Below are positions 1 through 4,936 of a stretch of 5,390 nt of DNA, piece by piece. This DNA is from Microcaldota archaeon (GTDB lineage: Archaea; Micrarchaeota; Micrarchaeia; Micrarchaeales; CABMGC01), in NCBI GenBank assembly GCA_021851985.1, contig JAJZOS010000065.1, positions 1-5,390 of the forward strand. The letters are read 5' to 3'. A model generated the notes under the pieces. It made no database searches and had not been told where the DNA came from. It saw only the letters and a list, made by a program, of their open reading frames with translations. Position 1 is the first letter of the stretch, and each line of letters opens with the position of its first letter. The position numbers were made by a program, and so were the translations under genes.

Positions 1-1
1 T

Positions 2-412
2 GTGGGTTCACAGATAGATTCCTTAACAGAACAAGAGAGAAGTTTATTCGTAAAAGCGCTAATGAAACACAAATCAGATCCTAGAGATAGCATAAACAAT
101 GCTGGACAAGCACTTGAAGATAGTCTTAGAGACTTCGCGGCGAAATACTCCGTGGATGTATCAAAAAAGAAAGGAATTATCGAGATACTTAACGAAATTA
201 AGAACAAACAGCCGGCATTATTACATACTAAACAGGTAGACATACTAGAAGGGCTTGGAGCAATTAGAAATATGGCTGCCCATAGTCAGGATAAAATTAC
301 TAATAAGCACTGGGAAATTTCGGAGATTATCGCATTGACTTTTTGCCTTTTATCATTGCGTTGTGTTTATAGCGTAATCGAGTACACGAGCAACAATTCA
401 CAGAAGATATAG
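2..412 (+). CDS. HEPN-like domain protein (left-truncated or GTG start at the window edge)
   Basis: The reading frame is open from the first bases of the window to TAG at 410-412. The only early start is GTG at position 2, so the true start is probably upstream and the visible 136 residues are probably a C-terminal part. The protein looks wholly alpha-helical and soluble. The key motif is RNMAAH at about residues 89-94, which fits the HEPN RX4-6H signature with the preferred polar N directly after the R. An invariant-looking NNAGQALEDSLRDFAAKY helix (about 32-49) precedes it, and a hydrophobic last helix follows. This layout recalls the HEPN-type C-terminal domains of abortive-infection proteins. 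Many HEPN proteins are metal-independent RNases in toxin-antitoxin, CRISPR or Abi systems; others only bind RNA or nucleotides. HEPN membership is seen from the motif; RNase activity and a defence role are inference. No partner is visible in the same orientation. Confidence 0.6.
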   Translation: MGSQIDSLTEQERSLFVKALMKHKSDPRDSINNAGQALEDSLRDFAAKYSVDVSKKKGIIEILNEIKNKQPALLHTKQVDILEGLGAIRNMAAHSQDKITNKHWEISEIIALTFCLLSLRCVYSVIEYTSNNSQKI

Positions 413-445
413 GAACCTCATAGTAAGATTAATATAATTTGTCGG

Positions 446-454
446 TATAAATAG
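446..454 (+). promoter_or_regulatory. Archaeal TATA box (TATAAATAG)
   Basis: TATAAATAG is a near-ideal archaeal box A. Placing the start about 26 bp downstream of its centre predicts transcription from about 475, inside the intergenic region. No good protein gene follows on this strand before the convergent gene, so if the box is used its product would be a non-coding RNA or the doubtful 30-codon ORF at 469-561. Confidence 0.4.
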
Positions 455-474
455 CTGATGGTAATCGCATGGAC

Positions 475-600
475 ACAAAACAAGGGCGAACTACCTCAGA
501 CAGTAACTCCCGACCAGGGCGTCTTATTTTTTCGCACGCCCCAATATGTCTTAGGAGTTAGAACCTATCGTGCTTAAAGAGATAGCCCTTATCTTATTTT
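475..600 (+). ncRNA. Candidate structured small RNA (hypothetical)
   Basis: Downstream of the TATA box, four helices can form at the same time. P1 pairs AAGGGC (482-487) with GCCCTT (585-590). P2 pairs TAACTCC (504-510) with GGAGTTA (554-560). P3 pairs GGGCGT (517-522) with ACGCCC (536-541) inside P2. P4 pairs TATC (566-569) with GATA (581-584) and would stack on P1. A competing hairpin, GAGATA (579-584) with TATCTT (590-595, one G-U pair), is followed by ATTTT and could act as a terminator. The pairings are seen directly. That this is a transcribed RNA is inference, since 6-7 bp matches also occur by chance in a region this size. It matches no RNA family I recognise. Confidence 0.2.
579..600 (+). 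terminator. Weak hairpin with T-rich tail
   Basis: GAGATA/TATCTT arms (one G-U pair) around a GCCCT loop are followed by ATTTT. It is a short, weak stem, but the T-rich tail fits archaeal U-tract termination. It could end a transcript from the 446-454 TATA box or read-through from the HEPN-like gene. Confidence 0.25.
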
Positions 601-626
601 AACCTGGATAACATACCTTTTGGGAA

Positions 627-1067
627 TCAGACCCCATTTAATTTATGTAGATACTTGTCTATAAGTTCCAGGTCTTTGATGTCTTTTGGTCTTCCGGATA
701 TGGTCTTCCATTTCTGCACATCCTCGAGAGAAGCGAAGTATACGCCATCTATTTTTATGGCTCTAGACAGCAGTTCAGGAAGGGTTGGAGAGTATGCGCC
801 GAAGTTCCAATTATCGTAAGCCTCAAATATGTCGTAAGTCAATGACTCATCATTTTGGCTCTTGTAGATCTTCTTCCATCCGAATTTTTCAAGTTTGACA
901 TACATCTCCTTTGATACAAGCATATCAATGTCATTCACTTCTCTAATTTCAAGAATTGCGAGTGGTCCGGAACCAAATACAATGTATGAATTTTCTGGAA
1001 AATTAAGGGATTTCACCTTTTCGATAATATCTTTTTTAGATAACATGAATATCGGACTCTTTGACAT
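627..1067 (-). CDS. Nucleotidyltransferase-fold protein (AbiEii/MNT-like superfamily)
   Basis: This 146-residue protein has the hallmarks of the polymerase-beta-type nucleotidyltransferase fold. A GSG turn at residues 32-34 is followed by NDIDMLV, whose D46 and D48 are the DxD metal ligands. A plausible third acid is D79 in YDIFEAYD. Near the C terminus, SGRPKDIKDL (124-133) matches the GRxKDxxDI element usual in AbiEii/MNT-like proteins. The fold is known for AMP/NMP transfer to protein or RNA and for antitoxin or toxin roles in defence pairs; which one applies here is not visible. ATG at 1067 has no Shine-Dalgarno; ATG at 1046 (M8) is an alternative that starts closer to the conserved core. 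A TATA box at 1115-1122 fits a roughly 25-nt leader. The gene is monocistronic and converges on the HEPN-like gene. Its last codons lie in a short palindrome. Confidence 0.6.
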   Translation of the reverse strand: MSKSPIFMLSKKDIIEKVKSLNFPENSYIVFGSGPLAILEIREVNDIDMLVSKEMYVKLEKFGWKKIYKSQNDESLTYDIFEAYDNWNFGAYSPTLPELLSRAIKIDGVYFASLEDVQKWKTISGRPKDIKDLELIDKYLHKLNGV

Positions 1068-1114
1068 ATTGTAAAAATTCTTGAGATTCGGATTTCACTT
1101 TGCTTATTATTCGA

Positions 1115-1125
1115 TTTTTATATCC
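1115..1125 (-). promoter_or_regulatory. TATA box for the nucleotidyltransferase-like gene
   Basis: On the minus strand this reads GGATATAAAAA. A start about 26 bp downstream falls near 1093, giving a leader of about 25 nt before ATG at 1067. The element lies after the stop of the small membrane protein gene (1176), so the nucleotidyltransferase-like gene likely has its own promoter rather than belonging to the transporter operon. Confidence 0.4.
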
Positions 1126-1175
1126 ATTATTTCTTTTAGTACTTTAAAATCGCATCTCTTCAATTCAAAGTGCCG

Positions 1176-1382
1176 TTATATAATTCCCATTAGAGACAGC
1201 AATATGACCATGAGGAGAGCCACTATATAAATTCTCATTAAGATCATCACGTATTTACCCCTTTTTGTTAGCATCATGGGTGCAAGTTTCTTCTTTTTAA
1301 CAAAAGTAGCGTGGTCCCCTATTTCTCTGACTATCTGTCTTTTAGTAATATTTGCCATTTCCAAGTTTTGGTTTGCATTCAT
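1176..1382 (-). CDS. Small single-span membrane protein coupled to the Nramp-like transporter
   Basis: A 68-residue protein I do not recognise as a named family. The first 43 or so residues are polar and basic, with KKKK at 29-32 and KRGK at 40-43. The last 25 (about 44-68) form one strongly hydrophobic helix rich in I, L, V and M. By the positive-inside rule the N terminus should be cytoplasmic. The start is unusually well supported: ATG at 1382 overlaps the transporter stop as ATGA, and AAGGAGG at 1389-1395 lies 6 nt upstream. This arrangement predicts translational coupling and fixed stoichiometry. The best guess, which is inference, is an accessory or regulatory subunit of the transporter, like other small membrane proteins that tune transporters. 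The reading frame looks real because of the SD and overlap, not because of homology. Confidence 0.7.
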   Translation of the reverse strand: MNANQNLEMANITKRQIVREIGDHATFVKKKKLAPMMLTKRGKYVMILMRIYIVALLMVILLSLMGII

Positions 1383-2776
1383 AGTTGTCCTCCTTTTACT
1401 AGCAATACTGCTAGAATAGTATTCATCGCAATTATTGCGATTATTATTGATATGACAGCAATATTAGTGAACTTTCCGTTAACCTTGTCTCCCATAAGGC
1501 TTTTATCGTTCACCAGTAGATAAAGGAATATCAGGGCTGGAGGCATCAGTATCGTAGCCAATATCTGTACCAACAAGGTGAAGAATCCGAGAGGCGCGCC
1601 GGGTATGAGCACTACGAATGCTGATCCTAATATGCTTATAAAAAAGATGGAATAGAATGCCTTTGCTTCACTGAATTTCCTATTTAAGCTATGCGGCACA
1701 TCCATTATCTCCCCGTATGCCCATGCGGATGAGGATGCCAATGCAAAAGCCGCTACGAAACCGGCTTCAAAGAGCCCTATTGAAAACAGCACCCCGGCAT
1801 ACTGCCCCAGTACCTTTGAAATTGTGTTGGCAAAGTCAAGGTCAGTGTAAGAGAGCGTATTGGTGCCGCTGGAATGCAGTGTGAGCGCAGTAAATATCAC
1901 GATAGCCACAGATACTACGCCCATCATTACTGCACCAGTAAAAGTATCCAGTTTTCCATAGAGCAAGTCTTCCTTTGTGCTTCCCTTGTCAACTACTGCA
2001 GATTGCTGATAGAAGAGCATCCATGGGGCTATTGTGGTCCCTACGTTAGCTATGAGAAGGAATATGAATGTGGTTAGGGAGCTGCCAAAAGGTATTCCTG
2101 AGAACGAAAATGCCCTTGCAATATCGGATATGGTAGGATGCGCTAGAAAAACCAATGGGATATATACGAGATTAAATATCGCGAATAGCAGGATTATCTT
2201 CTCTATAGTTAGATATCTCCTGAATGATAGTATGAGGAGAAGAATGCCTGCACTTATTAAAACACCATATGTCAGAGGCACGCCAATGAACAGCAGCCCG
2301 GCGCCCATACCTATAAACTCGGTAATCATGGTCAAAAAGTTGGCTATAATTAAGTCGCCCATGGAAAAGAGCCCCCAGCCTTTCCCAAATCTACTGAAGA
2401 TCATCTCTGCATGTCCGCGATGTGTCACTGCGCCTAATCTGACTGTCATCTCTTGAACAATGTAGGCTACAAAAATCATCAAAAGTAGAAATGGTATGAA
2501 TATGCTTATTCCGTAAGTGGCGCCAGTTATGGCATATGTAATAACTCCGCCGGCATCGTTGTCCGCCAGCATAACAAGCATGCCCGGACCTACAAGGAGA
2601 AGTACTAGGAGTATCCTGCTAAGAATGGATTTATCAGATTTGAGTCGTTCAATCTTTCTCCTCTCCTTTACGCGGAGCACATCCTCATACATTATCTCCT
2701 CCTTAGCTTCTGGCTTAGGAGCATTATCCTCTTCTTTAGCTTTTGCAGAATTTGGCAATATGCCCATTATTACCAT
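1379..2776 (-). CDS. Nramp/SLC11-family divalent metal transporter, Nramp-related (non-DPGN) branch
   Basis: A polytopic membrane protein of 465 residues from ATG at 2776, with about 11 hydrophobic helices after a charged N-terminal tail. It matches the Nramp (MntH) fold: GPGMLVM leads into helix 1, and VGTTIAPWMLFYQQS forms the broken helix 6. The metal-site motifs differ from classical Mn2+/Fe2+ Nramps. The DPGNxxT of helix 1 reads DAGGVIT, keeping the Asp and Thr but losing the Asn. In helix 6 the MPH metal-binding Met-Pro-His reads APW. Losing the soft Met ligand is the mark of Nramp-related transporters that can carry hydrated Mg2+ as well as Mn2+, so substrate is open. GLFEAGFVAAFALASSSAWAYGE also suits that branch. 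The stop overlaps the next gene as ATGA. TTG at 2779 lies one codon upstream; an internal ATG at 2692 has a much better ribosome site. The gene is divergent from an HTH/ferritin-like regulator. Confidence 0.88.
   Translation of the reverse strand: MVIMGILPNSAKAKEEDNAPKPEAKEEIMYEDVLRVKERRKIERLKSDKSILSRILLVLLLVGPGMLVMLADNDAGGVITYAITGATYGISIFIPFLLLMIFVAYIVQEMTVRLGAVTHRGHAEMIFSRFGKGWGLFSMGDLIIANFLTMITEFIGMGAGLLFIGVPLTYGVLISAGILLLILSFRRYLTIEKIILLFAIFNLVYIPLVFLAHPTISDIARAFSFSGIPFGSSLTTFIFLLIANVGTTIAPWMLFYQQSAVVDKGSTKEDLLYGKLDTFTGAVMMGVVSVAIVIFTALTLHSSGTNTLSYTDLDFANTISKVLGQYAGVLFSIGLFEAGFVAAFALASSSAWAYGEIMDVPHSLNRKFSEAKAFYSIFFISILGSAFVVLIPGAPLGFFTLLVQILATILMPPALIFLYLLVNDKSLMGDKVNGKFTNIAVISIIIAIIAMNTILAVLLVKGGQL
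1389..1395 (-). promoter_or_regulatory. Strong Shine-Dalgarno (AAGGAGG) for the small membrane protein
   Basis: AAGGAGG sits 6 nt before ATG at 1382, inside the last codons of the transporter gene. With the ATGA stop-start overlap it fixes the small gene's start and argues that the frame is translated. Confidence 0.7.
2693..2704 (-). promoter_or_regulatory. Internal Shine-Dalgarno suggesting an alternative transporter start at 2692
   Basis: AAGGAGG at 2698-2704 lies 5 nt before an in-frame ATG at 2692, whereas the upstream ATG codons at 2776 and 2767 have no SD. A start here would give 437 residues and remove a Lys/Glu/Pro-rich tail. The same bases encode Lys-Glu-Glu, so the match could be a coding coincidence. 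Confidence 0.45.
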
Positions 2777-2820
2777 CAAGACAATGATAGAAATCTGATT
2801 CGTTTAACAAGTTGTGGCAG

Positions 2821-2834
2821 ATATATTTATATAA
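2821..2834 (-). promoter_or_regulatory. TATA element for the transporter/small-protein operon
   Basis: The minus strand contains TATAAATA at 2831-2824. A start about 26 bp downstream falls near 2801, giving a leader of about 25 nt to ATG 2776 or about 110 nt to ATG 2692. The element overlaps the plus-strand TATA box, so the two divergent genes share one AT-rich core promoter. Confidence 0.45.
2826..2834 (+). promoter_or_regulatory. TATA box for the HTH/ferritin-like regulator
   Basis: TTTATATAA fits the archaeal box A consensus. It predicts a start near 2856 and a leader of about 47 nt that contains the GGTGATC ribosome site. The predicted start lies inside the repeat cluster at 2836-2874. 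Confidence 0.5.
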
Positions 2835-2835
2835 C

Positions 2836-2874
2836 TAACGATGTTAATAATAGTATTAACAATGTTAATTAACA
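2836..2874. promoter_or_regulatory. Probable operator: cluster of TGTTAA/TTAACA half-sites
   Basis: Three overlapping symmetries are visible. GTTAATA-ATAG-TATTAAC (2843-2860) is a perfect 7-bp inverted repeat. GTTAATTAAC (2864-2873) is a perfect palindrome. TAACRATGTTAAT occurs directly repeated at 2836-2848 and 2857-2869, exactly 21 bp (two helix turns) apart. The hexamer TGTTAA appears here four times counting both strands, with a fifth at 2804-2809 near the predicted transporter start. The cluster covers the predicted regulator start (autoregulation) and lies just upstream of the transporter TATA. The neighbouring HTH protein is the natural candidate to bind it; that is inference. Confidence 0.55.
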
Positions 2875-2891
2875 GTGATTATGAGATTTTT

Positions 2892-2898
2892 GGTGATC
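2892..2898 (+). promoter_or_regulatory. Perfect archaeal Shine-Dalgarno (GGTGATC) fixing a TTG start
   Basis: GGTGATC is fully complementary to the archaeal 16S rRNA 3' tail and lies 4 nt before TTG at 2903. An in-frame TGA at 2894-2896 rules out any earlier start, and the next ATG would cut into the DNA-binding domain. Confidence 0.75.
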
Positions 2899-2902
2899 TG
2901 TC

Positions 2903-3640
2903 TTGAAACTGCAATCTTTTGGAAGCATTCTAAATGCCGCTCGCATTTCAATTGCAATGGAGCTGGTCAATGGACTTGGAAAATCCAACAAGGACGTATC
3001 TGCTGCACTTGGAATTACGCCCTCGGCAGTGTCACAGTACATCAAAGGTAAACGGGGCTTTTCGCTCAAGAAAAATGCAAATGAACTGAAAGGATTCAAT
3101 AAAGCGATCAGGGATACAGCAATCACAATTGGAAAATTAATTGAAATAAACGAATATGCGCGATGCCAGGTAGCAGTGTTAAAAATAGCGCAAGAACTCG
3201 CTGGTATCTCAATCGAAGATAGCAAAACTGATAGCATCTCAAAAGAAAAATATTCAAACATGGAGATAAAGGCGATACTCGCTGAAAGGATAAGAAGAGA
3301 ACAGGATAGCGCAATGTATTTCCTGGGCTTTGCACAGAGTAGCGGCAGTCATTTTGCACGTATTCTGTTCAGGCAGATAGCAACAGACAGCCTAAGGCAT
3401 GCAGATATTGTGCAGTCACTTCTTGAACATGTGGATAAGCCTTTAAACAGAGAATTCGGAAACCTTTCAACAGAAGTGATTGACAAACTTTTGGAGAAGG
3501 CAAGAGAGCATAAGGAGGTATCAATAAACAACATCAAGGAGCGTCTTGGTCCTGAAGCCGGACTTTTAATCGAATCTGTAGAAATGGATGACAAAGAGCA
3601 GATTATACTTCTCAAAAAATTTAGGAATCTTGTAGAATAA
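2903..3640 (+). CDS. Transcriptional regulator: archaeal XRE-like HTH fused to a ferritin-like four-helix domain
   Basis: A 245-residue soluble protein starting at TTG with a perfect SD. Residues 1-60 resemble the archaeal COG2522-type regulators: a leading helix, then a helix-turn-helix (about 28-52, NKDVSAALGITPSAVSQYIKGKRG pattern, recognition helix around SAVSQYIK). Residues 120-245 read as four amphipathic helices of a ferritin-like bundle. Helix A carries E133 followed by Y139 in the usual ExxAxxY spacing; helix B has DSLRHAD with H166 at the ExxH position; helix C has H203 where a Glu is usual; helix D has DDKEQ with Q233 in place of the second His. The site is therefore only partly conserved, which suits metal or redox sensing better than catalysis. 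A single Cys (C88) lies in the linker. The gene is divergent from the Nramp-like transporter, and an operator-like cluster covers its promoter. DNA binding is well supported; the ferritin-like assignment and metal sensing are inference. Confidence 0.75.
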   Translation: MKLQSFGSILNAARISIAMELVNGLGKSNKDVSAALGITPSAVSQYIKGKRGFSLKKNANELKGFNKAIRDTAITIGKLIEINEYARCQVAVLKIAQELAGISIEDSKTDSISKEKYSNMEIKAILAERIRREQDSAMYFLGFAQSSGSHFARILFRQIATDSLRHADIVQSLLEHVDKPLNREFGNLSTEVIDKLLEKAREHKEVSINNIKERLGPEAGLLIESVEMDDKEQIILLKKFRNLVE

Positions 3641-3708
3641 GCCATCGTACATGGTCTTGGAACGCTGCATGCAATCGAAATGAAGCAATTGTCCTTATGG
3701 CATGCAAA

Positions 3709-3726
3709 AAGATATCGCCATATCTT
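3709..3726 (-). terminator. Hairpin plus T5 ending the FAD oxidoreductase transcript
   Basis: On the minus strand AAGATAT-GGCG-ATATCTT, a perfect 7-bp stem with a 4-nt loop, is followed at once by a run that makes five Ts in a row. The stem begins at the last base of the TGA stop codon. It lies between convergent genes and, read on the plus strand, is followed by CATTTTG, so it may also slow read-through from the regulator gene. Confidence 0.5.
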
Positions 3727-4925
3727 CATTTTGCAAATCTTTGCGGGGAGAGATAATCAATGCCACGCACTTCGTGCTTGGAGCCTGAGATCATATCCGA
3801 TATTATCTGCCCGGTCATAGGAGCAAGTGTGACTCCTACCCTGCATTGCCCGCCGGCTATGAAGAGGTTTTTGTAGTTTGGCACCCTGCCGACCACAGGC
3901 ATCTGGTCAGGAGTGCATGGCCTGAATCCGTATCCCTCCTCTTCGAGCCTGATATAATTGAACTTGTCAAGATGCGCCCGCAATATGGACAACATCCACT
4001 CTTTTCTGCTTTTTCTGAAGTTGCCATTTATTCCGACAAGCTCGAAGAAGGTGGTTGCCCGCATGTTATTTTGGCTGTGCTGCGCCACGGCCATTCCGTA
4101 GTCCTCAAGCAATGATGGATTGGATATTATCTCCTTGTTTCCTGTGCTGAATATCATGGAAAGGCCTCTTGCAGGGATTATTTGGGGATTGTATCCGATA
4201 TTGGACAGGAAATTGTTTGACCACGATCCTGTTGCCGATATGTAATTGTCTGCCTTTATGTCCTTTGAACCTATGGACACATGGTCTATCTCTTGCCCGT
4301 TGCCCACAAGCTCTGCTTCCTTGCCAAGCATTATTTCTGCCCCCATTTCGCCTACCTTTGCACGCAGTCCGCTGTACAGTTTTACGGGATTTATGGATAT
4401 TTCATCGTCAAAATATATGCCGCCACTCAGCCCAGTATATCCCATTCCAGATATCCTGTATTGGTCTATGAACCTGCCTTTATAGCGCTTAGAAAGCGCT
4501 TTTGCTTCATCGCTGCTTTTATACAGCGCTGCAACTCCGCTCTTTACGTCGGCATCTACACCCTCCTCTTTGAAGAAGCGCTTATAGAGATACAGGCTCC
4601 TTTCGCCCATGTGCAAAAGGACTTTGTCGTATTCTGGATTTCTTTTTTTAAGCGCAAGGAGAAACCATTTCATGTTTCTTATGACTTGAGAAGGGGAGAT
4701 ATACACTGGGCCAAAGCCAACGGTAAGCGATTTTATTGTATCTTTTGCGCTGATTGAAGGCGCCGGTGAAAGAGACGGAGTGAGAAGTCCGGCATTGTTA
4801 CTTGAAGTCAAGCCATCCTTATTTTTGTCTATTATCGTGACATCGAAGCCTTTCTTCAGTAGAAAGTACGCGCAGAACATGCCGTTTACGCCGCAACCGA
4901 CTATTGCAACACTGCGCTTAGCCAT
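3726..4925 (-). CDS. FAD-dependent amino-acid oxidoreductase (DadA / glycine oxidase-like, DAO family)
   Basis: A 399-residue single-domain flavoprotein of normal length for the D-amino-acid dehydrogenase/oxidase family (COG0665). The N-terminal Rossmann motif VGCGVNG (9-15) and D33 at the end of the second strand bind the ADP part of FAD. SSNNAGLLTPS (41-51) matches the FAD-contacting loop of DadA. DEISINPVKLYSGL (174-187) and ATGSWS (231-236) are family landmarks. Near the C terminus GFRPCTPDQMPVVG (333-346) and NLFIAGGQCRVGVTLAPMTG (353-372) complete the fold. R362 sits where glycine oxidases use an Arg (HYRNG) to hold the substrate carboxylate, while the GHG of DadA is absent. It probably oxidises an amino or imino acid to a keto acid plus ammonia, with electrons passed to O2 or a membrane quinone; the substrate is not determinable. 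ATG at 4925 is preceded by an in-frame TAA, so the start is firm. It lies 11 bp after aCPSF1 and is likely co-transcribed. Confidence 0.85.
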   Translation of the reverse strand: MAKRSVAIVGCGVNGMFCAYFLLKKGFDVTIIDKNKDGLTSSNNAGLLTPSLSPAPSISAKDTIKSLTVGFGPVYISPSQVIRNMKWFLLALKKRNPEYDKVLLHMGERSLYLYKRFFKEEGVDADVKSGVAALYKSSDEAKALSKRYKGRFIDQYRISGMGYTGLSGGIYFDDEISINPVKLYSGLRAKVGEMGAEIMLGKEAELVGNGQEIDHVSIGSKDIKADNYISATGSWSNNFLSNIGYNPQIIPARGLSMIFSTGNKEIISNPSLLEDYGMAVAQHSQNNMRATTFFELVGINGNFRKSRKEWMLSILRAHLDKFNYIRLEEEGYGFRPCTPDQMPVVGRVPNYKNLFIAGGQCRVGVTLAPMTGQIISDMISGSKHEVRGIDYLSPQRFAK

Positions 4926-4936
4926 TTACATCACTG

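Larger units (their letters stand above)
413..626. other. Intergenic region between two convergent genes; no convincing protein gene
   Basis: This 214-bp stretch separates the HEPN-like and nucleotidyltransferase-like genes. It contains a TATA-like element (446-454), a cluster of inverted repeats (482-595) and a short 30-codon ORF (469-561, ATG to TAG) that lies inside the repeats and has no protein-like features or Shine-Dalgarno. I see no tRNA T-loop, C/D box RNA motif pair or CRISPR repeat here. Confidence 0.6.

Noticed and set aside
469..561. 30-codon ORF with ATG about 20 bp after the TATA box
   Set aside because: The ATG lies slightly upstream of the predicted transcription start, there is no Shine-Dalgarno, the peptide has no recognisable features, and the ORF lies across the inverted repeats, which fit an RNA better.
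475..600. tRNA, 5S rRNA or C/D box RNA in the intergenic region
   Set aside because: No TTCRANNC T-loop with a 7-bp acceptor stem, no RTGATGA/CTGA box pair, and the short CGAAC...CAGA resemblance to 5S rRNA is not backed by the expected helices.
2034..2456. Plus-strand ORF opposite the Nramp-like transporter
   Set aside because: It is antisense to well-conserved transmembrane helices; no SD and no protein-like pattern.
2869..3261. Long minus-strand ORF opposite the regulator gene
   Set aside because: It lies antisense to a gene with a perfect SD and a clear HTH, and its translation has the Ser/Leu/Phe-rich character of a shadow frame.
3666..3706. TGCATGC...GCATGCA inverted repeat downstream of the regulator
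   Set aside because: GCATGC is self-complementary, so the pairing is a trivial result of having two copies; the 27-nt loop has no support and the adjacent hairpin at 3709-3726 explains termination better.
4169..4757. Plus-strand ORFs opposite the FAD oxidoreductase
   Set aside because: Several overlap each other and a well-supported flavoprotein gene; their translations are Pro/Leu/Ser/Cys-rich with no domain features and no ribosome sites.
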